Assembly (NCBI RefSeq): GCF_003400205.1
Contig: NZ_QUQV01000009.1
Coordinates: 62,001-126,000, forward strand
Direction: 5' to 3'
Source: Bacillus sp. HNG
Lineage (GTDB): Bacteria > Bacillota > Bacilli > Bacillales > Bacillaceae_L
Length of the DNA: 64,000 nucleotides
The number at the start of each line of letters is the position of its first letter. The first letter of the stretch is position 1. Position numbers and translations under genes: made by a program. Below are positions 39,503 through 50,338 of this stretch, piece by piece. The notes under the pieces were generated by a model. It was given only the letters and a program-made list of their open reading frames with translations. It ran no database searches and was not told the origin of the DNA.

Positions 39503-41071
39503 GTGTCAACCATCGATCTTTCGAAATTTGAGAAGAAGATCATTTTAAGGAATATCAAACATGAGGATATTGATGAAATTATTAGTCTGTCAAAAATTTG
39601 TTTCCCCAATATGGAGCATTGGGAACGTGATGAATTAGAAAGTCATCTGTCTATTTTTCCTGAAGGTCAGTTTTGCGTAGAGTTTGACGGGAAGATAATT
39701 GGTTCCTGCTCAAGTTTAATTGTTGATTTTGATGAATATGACGATAAGCATACCTTTAATGAAATTAGTGGTAATTCCTATATTCGTAACCATGATCCGG
39801 ATGGGAAAAATCTATATGGTATTGATGTGATGGTTCATCCAGATTACCGGAGGATGAAAATAGGACGTCGTCTTTATGAGGCACGAAGGAAACTTGCTCA
39901 AGCACTTAATTTAGAGAGTATTATCATTGGTGGGAGAATCTCAAACTATCACAAGTATGCAGATAAAATGTCTGCTAGAGAATATGTAGAACAAGTCTTG
40001 CAGCAAAACCTATATGACCCTGCACTTACGTTTCAAAAGATGAACGGGTTTGTCTTAAAACGTGTCAATGCCAATTATTTAACTGACAAAGATTCTTTAG
40101 GATATGCAACACTTATGGAATGGAATAATCCAGATTATCTACCTAGAAAAACGAGACGCATATATACAAGGGCCCTTCCTGTTCGAATTTCTGTTATTCA
40201 ATACATGATGAAGAAAATTAAGTCCTTTGAAGAGTTTGAAACGCAATGTGAATACTTTATCGATGCAAGCTCTAATTTTCATTCGGATTTTGCGGTATTC
40301 CCAGAAACGTTTACAATGCAACTTTTATCCTTTATAAAAGAACAGGTTCCAAGTAAACAGATTAAAAAGGTTTCAGAGTATACGGAAAAGTATATCAACC
40401 TATTCTCGATGCTTGCAGTGAAATACAATATCAATATTGTGGGTGGCTCTCATTTTGTAGAAGAAGGTAATTGTATTTATAATGTTGCCTATTTATTTAG
40501 ACGCGATGGAACGATTGATAAACAATATAAACTTCATATAACCCCTGATGAACGAAGATGGTGGGGGGTACAGCCTGGAAATGGTGTTCACGTATTTGAT
40601 ACCGATTGTGGAAAGATCTCAATTTTAATCAGCTATGACATTCAATTTCCTGAACTTGCACGGATTGTAGTCGATAAGGGAGCTCAAATTATTTTTACCC
40701 CATTTAGCTCAGAAGACCAGCAAGGTTATTTAAGAGTGCGCTATTGTTCTCAAGCGCGAGCTGTTGAAAACCAGGTGTATACTGTGATAGCCGGAACAGT
40801 TGGGAACCTGTCTCATGTTCCGCATATGGATGTTCAATATGCACAGTCTGGTATTTTTTCGCCGTCAGATTTTACATTCTCTAGTAATGGAATTGTGGGC
40901 GAATGTAATCCAAATATCGAGACAATCGTTGTTGGTGAGGTTGACCTTGAAAGCCTACGTCGAAACCGCAACAATGGTACGGAAACACCACTTAAGGATC
41001 GCCGTACTGACTACTATCAAATCATTACAAAACATACGAAGTCCCAGAAAAAGGTAATACCTGTCGATTGA
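39503..41071 (+). CDS. GNAT acetyltransferase-nitrilase (CN hydrolase) fusion, YhcX-like
   Basis: 522 residues. Residues about 12-185 are a GNAT domain (IDVMVHPDYRRMKIGRRLYEARRKLA is the acetyl-CoA site). Residues about 225-505 are a nitrilase-superfamily domain, with the expected Glu268 (FPETFT) and Lys343 (YKLHITPDE). The catalytic Cys position is Ser377 (ILISYDIQFPE, codon AGC), where the family normally has ICYD. The GTG start has AAAGGG upstream. No promoter was recognised in the 83-base gap, so it may be read from promoter 4. B. subtilis YhcX has the same architecture; function unknown. Confidence 0.83.
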   Translation: MSTIDLSKFEKKIILRNIKHEDIDEIISLSKICFPNMEHWERDELESHLSIFPEGQFCVEFDGKIIGSCSSLIVDFDEYDDKHTFNEISGNSYIRNHDPDGKNLYGIDVMVHPDYRRMKIGRRLYEARRKLAQALNLESIIIGGRISNYHKYADKMSAREYVEQVLQQNLYDPALTFQKMNGFVLKRVNANYLTDKDSLGYATLMEWNNPDYLPRKTRRIYTRALPVRISVIQYMMKKIKSFEEFETQCEYFIDASSNFHSDFAVFPETFTMQLLSFIKEQVPSKQIKKVSEYTEKYINLFSMLAVKYNINIVGGSHFVEEGNCIYNVAYLFRRDGTIDKQYKLHITPDERRWWGVQPGNGVHVFDTDCGKISILISYDIQFPELARIVVDKGAQIIFTPFSSEDQQGYLRVRYCSQARAVENQVYTVIAGTVGNLSHVPHMDVQYAQSGIFSPSDFTFSSNGIVGECNPNIETIVVGEVDLESLRRNRNNGTETPLKDRRTDYYQIITKHTKSQKKVIPVD

Positions 41072-41080
41072 AAAAGAGGA

Positions 41081-41097
41081 TTGGCATATAACTTGCA
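41081..41097 (+). promoter_or_regulatory. Sigma-54 promoter 5
   Basis: TTGGCAT-ATAAC-TTGCA, exact spacing, starting 10 bases after the fusion gene stop. Drives the second potD. Confidence 0.87.
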
Positions 41098-41148
41098 AGC
41101 CTTATTAATAGAAGTTCTTCTATTTTATTAAAAAGGGGAGAGTGTTAT

Positions 41149-42207
41149 ATGCCATTCAAAAGGAAATTTGGTTTGTCCGTTTTTGTGATTCTATTTCTTG
41201 CTTCCATGTTGCTGACAGCGTGTGGTGGAGATAAAACGGGTGGAACCTCCGACGAAAAGGTTCTAAATGTTTTTAACTGGTCAGAATATTTGCCGACCAG
41301 TGTAATTAAGCAATTTGAGGAAGAAACGGGTATAAAGGTAAACTATGACACCTATTCTTCAAATGAGGAAATGCTAGCTAAGCTTCAAGCTGGGAATACT
41401 GGCTATGATATTGCGGTTGCCTCGACTTATTTTATTGAGATTATGAGAAACCAAGATATGCTAACAAAATTAAATAAGGAAAACATCCCGAACTTCAAGA
41501 ATATTGGTGAAAGTTTTCTTGGTACACAGGCAGATCCGGATGATGAATTTTCCGTTCCATATATGTGGGGAAAGGCGGTTATTGCCTATAATGAGGATTT
41601 AGTTGATAAAGAGATAAAAGGTTACGCGGATTTGTTTGATCCTGAGTTTAAAGATAATCTGGTTGTTCTAGATGATGTACGAGTACTTATTGGAAATATG
41701 CTTGCTTTACTTGGTTACTCGCAAAATAGTACAGACGAAAAAGAACTCGAGGAAGCGAAGGAGAAGCTACTTGAGTTTAAGCCAAATATTAAGGCGTTTG
41801 ATAGTGATAGTCCAAAGACGCTCCTTGTCAGTGGTGAAGTAAAAGCGGGAATTGTATGGGGAGCAGAAGCTACCCTAGCTGCTAGAGAAAATCCTGCAAT
41901 CAAGACTGTATTCCCTGAAGAAGGGATGAATCTATGGCAGGACAACTTTGTCATTCCTAAGGATGCTCCGCATAAGGAAAATGCTGAGAAATTCATTGAT
42001 TTCATTTTACGACCAGAAGTCAGTAAGGAAATCTCTATGGAATACCCATACGGAAACCCAAATGTGGAAGCTCTTAAGCTTTTACCAGATGATATTAGAG
42101 AATCGCTTGAGGTTCCTGAGGAGGATCTAGCAAAAGGAGAATACAACATTGATGTAGGTGAGGCTACTCAGCTTTACGATCGAATCTGGTCAGAAATTAA
42201 AAATTAA
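41149..42207 (+). CDS. potD: Spermidine/putrescine-type ABC transporter binding lipoprotein, copy 2
   Basis: 352 residues; lipoprotein signal with lipobox LTAC (Cys25), then VLNVFNWSEYLPTSVIKQFEEETGIKVNYDTYSSNEEMLAKLQAGNTGYD, plainly homologous to copy 1. Own sigma-54 promoter and terminator. No permease or ATPase adjoins it, so it probably shares PotABC with copy 1 and broadens or tunes ligand range (inference). Confidence 0.9.
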   Translation: MPFKRKFGLSVFVILFLASMLLTACGGDKTGGTSDEKVLNVFNWSEYLPTSVIKQFEEETGIKVNYDTYSSNEEMLAKLQAGNTGYDIAVASTYFIEIMRNQDMLTKLNKENIPNFKNIGESFLGTQADPDDEFSVPYMWGKAVIAYNEDLVDKEIKGYADLFDPEFKDNLVVLDDVRVLIGNMLALLGYSQNSTDEKELEEAKEKLLEFKPNIKAFDSDSPKTLLVSGEVKAGIVWGAEATLAARENPAIKTVFPEEGMNLWQDNFVIPKDAPHKENAEKFIDFILRPEVSKEISMEYPYGNPNVEALKLLPDDIRESLEVPEEDLAKGEYNIDVGEATQLYDRIWSEIKN

Positions 42208-42214
42208 TCTTCAT

Positions 42215-42247
42215 TCCCCTATCCATTTTTGGGTAGGGGATTTTTTT
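42215..42247 (+). terminator. Terminator after potD copy 2
   Basis: TCCCCTATCC pairs with GGGTAGGGGA (one G-U pair), followed by seven T. Confidence 0.88.
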
Positions 42248-42258
42248 CATAGTTTTCA

Positions 42259-42450
42259 ATGTCTAGCGCAAGCAGCCGGCCCCTCTCTGGTCTAGCCAAT
42301 CCGTCAAGAAGGATAAGAGCATCCTTCTCGCCAGCTTTTCATATGTTTGTCAGACTTGCACAGGACAAGAAAAGCTTCGACAGCATAATCATCGCACGAA
42401 GAAAATGCTTTGCATTTTCGAGGAAGTGCTGACATCGACGTTTGCGCCTT
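42259..42450. repeat. Dispersed Bacillus intergenic repeats upstream of the dehydrogenase
   Basis: Starts with TGTCTAGCGCAAGCAGCCGG and ends with CGTTTGCGCCTTTCG, the outer wording of a repeat common between Bacillus genes, here degenerate. Inside, GCACGAAGAAAATGC-TTTGCATTTTCGAGGA (42388-42424) is the inverted counterpart of 32991-33023. No gene. Confidence 0.6.
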
Positions 42451-42457
42451 TCGTTTT

Positions 42458-42490
42458 ATGCACATGTGAATAACTTATTCAATTTTGCAT
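42458..42490. promoter_or_regulatory. 33-bp dyad, probable enhancer (UAS), copy B
   Basis: Same arrangement as copy A: ATGCA-N4-TGAATAA-C-TTATTCA-N4-TGCAT, differing at one base in the right spacer. It ends 49 bases before sigma-54 promoter 6, a normal enhancer distance. Confidence 0.75.
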
Positions 42491-42539
42491 TCTAGGTTAA
42501 AAAAAGTCGTGAAGGCAGAGGAAAAGAGTAACAAGAAAC

Positions 42540-42556
42540 TTGGCACACATTTTGCA
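42540..42556 (+). promoter_or_regulatory. Sigma-54 promoter 6
   Basis: TTGGCAC-ACATT-TTGCA, a full consensus match. Drives the aldehyde dehydrogenase-patA pair. Confidence 0.92.
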
Positions 42557-42595
42557 TAAATACATAGTCGAGAAAAAACCAAGGGGAGGATGGAA

Positions 42596-45464
<2,869 letters not shown>

Positions 45465-45471
45465 TTTGTGC

Positions 45472-45503
45472 TGCCCTTGGAGAAAAATCCTTGGGCATTT
45501 TTT
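45472..45503 (+). terminator. Terminator after patA
   Basis: TGCCC-TT-GGA pairs with TCC-TT-GGGCA around a six-base loop, followed by six T. Confidence 0.75.
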
Positions 45504-45518
45504 CTTTGAAGAGTATAA

Positions 45519-45552
45519 AAACCCGATAAGGTCTTTGCGCCTTATCGGGTTT
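45519..45552 (-). terminator. Terminator after aguB (minus strand)
   Basis: A perfect 13-bp stem (AAACCCGATAAGG and its complement), loop of eight, T-rich tail on the minus strand. Confidence 0.88.
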
Positions 45553-45562
45553 GGTCCTGACA

Positions 45563-46435
45563 TCATCTCAACACCTTCTTCATTAATTCACCATAGCTAT
45601 CAGGTCTTCGATCCCGATGGAATTGAAGAATATTTCGGGCCTTGGTGATTTCATGTAAATCAATTTCGGACATGACAATTTCATCCCCTTTTGTTTCCGC
45701 TTCTTTTATAACAGTGCCCCAGGGATTGCTAATAAAACTGCGCCCGTAGAAATCCATATGCCCTTCCTTGCTATATTCACGCCCCACCCGATTCACAGCA
45801 GCTATGAAAATATTATTGTGAATACCATGGGCTCGAATGGCATCCATCCAAGTTTGAGACGTATCGAGTTCAGGATTATCGGGTTCAGAACCTATTGCTG
45901 AAGGATAGAAAATAACATCTGCTCCTTTTAAGGCTAGGATACGTGAAGGCTCAGGAAACCATTCGTCCCAACAGATGAGAACACCGATTGTTCCGTATTT
46001 TGTTTCAAAAATGGGATAACCAGAATCCCCTTCTGTGAAATAATATTTTTCAATATATTGAGGGCCTTCCGGGATATGATGTTTTCGGTATTTTCCTAGA
46101 TTGGTTCCATCTGCATCAAAAACAACGACTGTATTAAAATAAAGACCATCCATTACATACTCGTACAAAGAGGTAATCAGGACGATTTCAAGCTCCTTGG
46201 CTAGGTCTTGCATTTGATTGCTTACCAGACCTGGAATGGGTTCTGCCCACTCATATTTATTGACATCAATGGTTTGTGGGAAATAAGTGCCTGTAAAAAG
46301 TTCTTGTGTACAAATGACCTGAGCCCCCTGCTTTGCAGCTTTTCGGATCATGGCTATTGTTTTTTCTAAATTAGCATGTCGATCATCCGAACAGCTATGC
46401 TGTATTAATGCGATATTCATTTTACCTCGCTTCAT
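45563..46435 (-). CDS. aguB: N-carbamoylputrescine amidase
   Basis: 290 residues, nitrilase superfamily. The catalytic triad is complete: Glu in CTQELFTGTYFPQ, Lys in KYRKHHIPEGP and Cys in LICWDEWFPEPSR. IPEGPQYIEKYYFTEGD is characteristic of the plant/bacterial AguB group. Releases putrescine, CO2 and ammonia from N-carbamoylputrescine. Start 46435 has AAAGGA upstream; 46420, with GAGGT, is the alternative. Shares the aguA transcript. Confidence 0.92.
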   Translation of the reverse strand: MKRGKMNIALIQHSCSDDRHANLEKTIAMIRKAAKQGAQVICTQELFTGTYFPQTIDVNKYEWAEPIPGLVSNQMQDLAKELEIVLITSLYEYVMDGLYFNTVVVFDADGTNLGKYRKHHIPEGPQYIEKYYFTEGDSGYPIFETKYGTIGVLICWDEWFPEPSRILALKGADVIFYPSAIGSEPDNPELDTSQTWMDAIRAHGIHNNIFIAAVNRVGREYSKEGHMDFYGRSFISNPWGTVIKEAETKGDEIVMSEIDLHEITKARNILQFHRDRRPDSYGELMKKVLR

Positions 46436-46462
46436 GTATACACATCCTTTCATCATTTCGTA

Positions 46463-47557
46463 CTACATTGGTATTTGTTGAGTAATACAATGAATATTTC
46501 CGCCGCCTAGTGCAATTTCTCTTGTATTGACTTGAACAACCTTTCGATCTGGAAAAAGGGTTTCGAATTGACGAAGCGCGATTGAGTCACATGGATCCCC
46601 AAACCCTGGAATAATAACACCGCCATTGCATAAATAACTATTTACATACGTGCAGGCAAGTTTCGTTCCTGGCTTACGACCATAGCTGTGTCGTGCTATG
46701 TCTATTCCCTCACTTTCCTTATCTGTTATTTCAATCTGAGTTGGGATTTGAATTTTATGGATCTTAAACTTTCTTCCTTTCGAATCCTTGGCATCTTTTA
46801 GTTGGTTATAACATTCAGCTAAAATGTCGTATTGTGGATTGGATTTATCATCAGTCCAGCTCATGGCAACCTCACCAGGTCGTACGAAAAAGACAACTTC
46901 ATCGACATGGCCATCCGTTTCATCAAAAAGCATCCCGTTTTTAAGCCAAATAATCGTATCCACATTTACATACTCTTTTAAGCGATACTCGATCTCTTCT
47001 TTGGATAAAAGAGGATTTCGATTTTTATTTAGTAGACATTGTTCAGTTGTTATAAGAGTGCCTTCCCCGTCAACTGTAATCGAGCCGCCCTCGAGGATAA
47101 AATCCTGCGCATCATAGCGATTGAATCGGTCAATTTCCAACACCTTTTGTTTGACTAAGTTGTCTAAGTTCCATGGAAAATAAAGACCGTGTTCAAGCCC
47201 ACCCCAGGCATTAAAGCCCCAATCAATTCCGCGGATTTCACCTTCCTCATTTTTAACGTAGGTAGGTCCGATATCCCTCATCCAAGCATCATTAGAGGAA
47301 ATCTCAACAACACGGATAGAACCTGGAAGTATTTCTCGTACATGCTCATATTGATTTGCAGAAACTCCTATTGTCACAGGCTCAAATTTCGAAATAGCTA
47401 TTGCAACCTTGGCAAAGGCTTTTTGAGCGGGCTTGGCTCCTAATCTCCAGGTGTCCGTTCTCTCAGGCCAGAGCATCCATGTTCCCAGATGGGGTTCGAA
47501 TTCTCCAGGCATTCTAAAGCCATCTCGGCGAGGAGTGCCTGTTAATTTTTTTACCAT
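46463..47557 (-). CDS. aguA: Agmatine deiminase
   Basis: 364 residues, peptidylarginine deiminase-like fold. Typical words: FRMPGEFEPHLGTWMLWPERTDTWR near the N terminus, RDIGPTYV, FNAWGG, LEGGSITVDGEGT, DETDGHVDE and the nucleophile Cys357 in GGGNIHCITQQIP. Converts agmatine to N-carbamoylputrescine and ammonia. ATG 47557 follows GGAGG; upstream in-frame codons lack a site. First gene of aguA-aguB, divergent from the regulator pair. Confidence 0.95.
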   Translation of the reverse strand: MVKKLTGTPRRDGFRMPGEFEPHLGTWMLWPERTDTWRLGAKPAQKAFAKVAIAISKFEPVTIGVSANQYEHVREILPGSIRVVEISSNDAWMRDIGPTYVKNEEGEIRGIDWGFNAWGGLEHGLYFPWNLDNLVKQKVLEIDRFNRYDAQDFILEGGSITVDGEGTLITTEQCLLNKNRNPLLSKEEIEYRLKEYVNVDTIIWLKNGMLFDETDGHVDEVVFFVRPGEVAMSWTDDKSNPQYDILAECYNQLKDAKDSKGRKFKIHKIQIPTQIEITDKESEGIDIARHSYGRKPGTKLACTYVNSYLCNGGVIIPGFGDPCDSIALRQFETLFPDRKVVQVNTREIALGGGNIHCITQQIPM

Positions 47558-47636
47558 TGTATTTCCTCCAGTAATTGTAAGGTTGCTTGTTTTTTTCAAC
47601 TAATCTCCTCCATTCGAAGTCGTCATTCTTGAATGA

Positions 47637-47653
47637 TGCAAAAATCATACCAA
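47637..47653 (-). promoter_or_regulatory. Sigma-54 promoter 7 (minus strand, aguAB)
   Basis: Minus-strand TTGGTAT-GATTT-TTGCA, exact spacing, 80 bases before aguA. Confidence 0.86.
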
Positions 47654-47701
47654 TTTGTCTCATTAAAGAAGATGAAGAAAAAAGAAGAAGCTATGAAGGA
47701 A

Positions 47702-47744
47702 TGAATAACCTATGCATACATGAATAAGTACTCTATTTAATGGA
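47702..47744. promoter_or_regulatory. Degenerate enhancer-like site (UAS), copy C
   Basis: A TGAATAA half-site at 47702-47708, then ATGCA-TACA-TGAATAA-G at 47712-47728 with a poorly conserved right half (TACTCTA, ATGGA). It lies between divergent sigma-54 promoters 7 and 8, as copy A does between 3 and 4. Confidence 0.5.
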
Positions 47745-47785
47745 TGTGGAATGGTGACAAGTAAACATGTGAAGCGACATTCGAT

Positions 47786-47802
47786 TTGGCACATTATTTG
47801 CA
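47786..47802 (+). promoter_or_regulatory. Sigma-54 promoter 8
   Basis: TTGGCAC-ATTAT-TTGCA, full consensus. 42 bases before the biotinyl-like gene. Confidence 0.91.
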
Positions 47803-47843
47803 ACATCATAACTAGTTAAATACTGACTAAAGGAGGTGAATAA

Positions 47844-48086
47844 GTGGAGCATGACGAAATCATTACTAGCCCCTACCATGGAATTATTAAAGAAATTATC
47901 ATAAAAGAAAATGCCAAGATAGATGAAGGGGAGCCCTTGTTTATTATCCAAACCTTGACTGGTGAGAATAAGGCTATCAAGGTTGGTATTAGAGGGAGTG
48001 TTCAATCAATCGAGGTACAAGTAGGGGATGAAGTAATACCGGGAATGGTACTCACTTATGTGAAAGATGAATCATTCATCGTATAG
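47844..48086 (+). CDS. Small biotinyl/lipoyl-like domain protein
   Basis: 80 residues predicted as a single barrel-sandwich hybrid domain: ITSPYHGIIKEIIIKENAKIDEGEPLFIIQT, then GIRGSVQSIEVQVGDEVIPGMVLTYV, the two-fold repeat of biotin-carrier domains. The central hairpin reads TLTGENKAIKV instead of the A-M-K-M of a modified carrier, so it may be unmodified. GTG start behind a full AAAGGAGGTGA. Own sigma-54 promoter and terminator; stands directly before the activator gene. Function unknown: a sensor or binding partner is possible. Confidence 0.75.
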   Translation: MEHDEIITSPYHGIIKEIIIKENAKIDEGEPLFIIQTLTGENKAIKVGIRGSVQSIEVQVGDEVIPGMVLTYVKDESFIV

Positions 48087-48099
48087 TAACAAGCATTTT

Positions 48100-48126
48100 G
48101 AGAAGATCATGTCTTCTCTCTTTTTT
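48100..48126 (+). terminator. Terminator between the small protein and the activator
   Basis: GAGAAGA pairs with TCTTCTC around TCATG, then TCTTTTTT. It suggests the activator has its own promoter. Confidence 0.75.
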
Positions 48127-48161
48127 ATTTTTAGATTTATTTAAAAATTCTATATAATCAG

Positions 48162-48170
48162 TGATATAAT
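48162..48170 (+). promoter_or_regulatory. Possible sigma-A promoter of the activator gene
   Basis: Extended -10 TGATATAAT, 31 bases before the start; the -35 is weak. Consistent with low constitutive expression. Confidence 0.5.
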
Positions 48171-48201
48171 AGAGTATATGGAAAAAGGGGGATAGTCGTT
48201 C

Positions 48202-50337
48202 ATGATTTCAGTTGATCCAAAAAATATTAAACCTTTAGTGGTAATTGACATCGAATCACTTGAAAAAGGTCATGGTCCGTTTCGTATTGGCAAAACTCAA
48301 GAACCCTACCTTTTTATACAACATAATCAAAGAATCATCGGGTATGTCCCTATGAAAGTATTTTCGGGGAATGGGGAAGGGGATAAGGAAGTCACGGAAG
48401 AAAAAATCAAGAATCATGTAATTCCTATCGAAAAAATCTCACAGTTAAGTAAAAATATTTCCCTACCTATTGTCTTTCAAATTATTGGTGAGCCCTTTGC
48501 TTTGGTGAGGGACGATGCCGGAGAAATAAGTGGATACATACCGAGAGAAGAACTATTAGCTGAAATGTTCCGTCAAGGGAATCAGAATATTGATTTATTA
48601 AAGGTTATTTTAACCTCGATTCCAATGGGGATATTTGTTGTGGATCGTGAGAGAAATATTGTTTCCTATAATGAATCAGCTTTAAAAATGATAAAAATGT
48701 CTCCAGAACATGTACTACATACACCCGCAGAGAAAATCTTCGCAAAAGAACACATCAATAGCGTATTTCAAACAGGATCCACCGTATTAAATCAGCTTCA
48801 GATCACGTCAACAATGAGTGTTTTAGTTGATTACAGCCCAATCTATACTCCAGAAAAACAGGTCGATGGAATGGTCATCATCGTACAAGACCTTCCAATG
48901 GTTGAAGAAATGGCAAATGAAATTGAATATATTAAGGATTTAAATCATGATATGCAAGCAGTCCTCTCGAGTGTTTACGACGAAATCCTAGTAGTGAACG
49001 CAAAGGGAGAATTGATTCGTTTTAGTGACACAGAAATCTCACAGTTTTGGGGAGTTGAATTAAAAAGCCTGCTAGGAAAAAACATTATCGAGCTAGAACA
49101 AAAAGGTTTATTTACACCCTCGGTTACGAGATTAGTCCTAGAACAAAAGAAAAAAGTTTCTGTGGTTCAAGAGACGAAAGCAGGAAAAAGGATTCTTGCC
49201 GTCGGAAAACCGGTATTTAATGAAAATGGTGAGCTCATTCGAATCATTATTGCCTCTCGTGATATTACAGAAACGACAAAATTGAAGAACGAACTTCGTC
49301 ATATGAAGGAAATTTCAAATCAGTATAAACGTGAACTCGATGATATGAAGACAAAGGATTTATTTTATAAAAAGCTCATTTATTGTAGCCCGAAAATGGA
49401 AGAAATCATGACACAGGTAAAAAAGATTGCTGATTTTTCCTCAACTGTCTTGATAAACGGAGAATCAGGTGTTGGGAAAGAGGTGATTGCTCAAGCGATT
49501 CACCAACTTGGAAAACGCTCGAAAAAACCTTTTCTTAAGCTGAATTGTGGAGCAATCCCAGAGAACCTACTCGAAAGCGAGTTGTTTGGCTATAGTAAGG
49601 GTGCGTTTACAGGGGCAGACAAAAATGGAAAGGAAGGTTATTTTAAACAAGCGGATGGTGGGGTCCTATTTCTTGATGAAATCGGCGAAATGCCATTACA
49701 CCTACAAGTTAAGCTACTAAGGGTTCTTCAAGAGCAAGAGGTCATCCCTATTGGAAGCACGAAACCAATAAAAGTGGATGTTCAAATTGTTGCAGCAACC
49801 AATAAAAACCTTGAAAAAATGGTGGAAAAACGCGAATTTCGGGAGGATTTATTTTATCGGTTAAATGTGATTCCCATCCATATTCCGCCATTGAGAGAAA
49901 GACCAGAGGATATACCGTTACTTGCGTTTCACTTCGTCCAACAAATGAATGACCGATATGATAAGAACTATCATCTAACTCCTGATGCCCTAAATCTATT
50001 AGAGGTCCATTCATGGCCAGGAAATATTCGAGAACTTCAAAATATGATTGAGCGGCTTGTTGTATCAGCTGATGATGAGGCAATCGATGCAGAGTTTGTG
50101 AATCGGTTCCTTGTTCTTGGGAAGGACGTGAAAAGTTCAAAGCCGATTGTAACGAGAATACTACCACTTCAAGAAGCTTTAGAATCGGTAGAGGAACAGC
50201 TAATATTACTAGCTATAAAGCAATATAAAACGACAACGAAAGCTGCAAAAGTGCTAGGAATCAGTCAATCCTCTGTTAGTAGGAAATATCAAAAAATAGT
50301 AGCTGAACAGCATGGCAATATAGAAAATGTGTACTAA
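48202..50337 (+). CDS. Sigma-54-dependent transcriptional activator with two PAS domains
   Basis: 711 residues. Residues 1-125 form a two-part region (LPIVFQIIGEPFALVRDDAGEISGYIPREEL) with CBS-like wording. PAS domains lie at about 130-240 and 250-370 and a coiled linker near 370-390. The AAA+ domain has Walker A GESGVGKE at 420, the sigma-54 contact loop GAFTGA at 467-472 and Walker B with Asp492-Glu493. The C-terminal HTH is AAKVLGISQSSVSRKYQKI, about 681-699. No receiver domain, so it senses a ligand, probably a polyamine-pathway metabolite. It is the obvious activator of the nine sigma-54 promoters here. RocR/AcoR/BkdR-like in general plan. Confidence 0.93.
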   Translation: MISVDPKNIKPLVVIDIESLEKGHGPFRIGKTQEPYLFIQHNQRIIGYVPMKVFSGNGEGDKEVTEEKIKNHVIPIEKISQLSKNISLPIVFQIIGEPFALVRDDAGEISGYIPREELLAEMFRQGNQNIDLLKVILTSIPMGIFVVDRERNIVSYNESALKMIKMSPEHVLHTPAEKIFAKEHINSVFQTGSTVLNQLQITSTMSVLVDYSPIYTPEKQVDGMVIIVQDLPMVEEMANEIEYIKDLNHDMQAVLSSVYDEILVVNAKGELIRFSDTEISQFWGVELKSLLGKNIIELEQKGLFTPSVTRLVLEQKKKVSVVQETKAGKRILAVGKPVFNENGELIRIIIASRDITETTKLKNELRHMKEISNQYKRELDDMKTKDLFYKKLIYCSPKMEEIMTQVKKIADFSSTVLINGESGVGKEVIAQAIHQLGKRSKKPFLKLNCGAIPENLLESELFGYSKGAFTGADKNGKEGYFKQADGGVLFLDEIGEMPLHLQVKLLRVLQEQEVIPIGSTKPIKVDVQIVAATNKNLEKMVEKREFREDLFYRLNVIPIHIPPLRERPEDIPLLAFHFVQQMNDRYDKNYHLTPDALNLLEVHSWPGNIRELQNMIERLVVSADDEAIDAEFVNRFLVLGKDVKSSKPIVTRILPLQEALESVEEQLILLAIKQYKTTTKAAKVLGISQSSVSRKYQKIVAEQHGNIENVY

Positions 50338-50338
50338 G

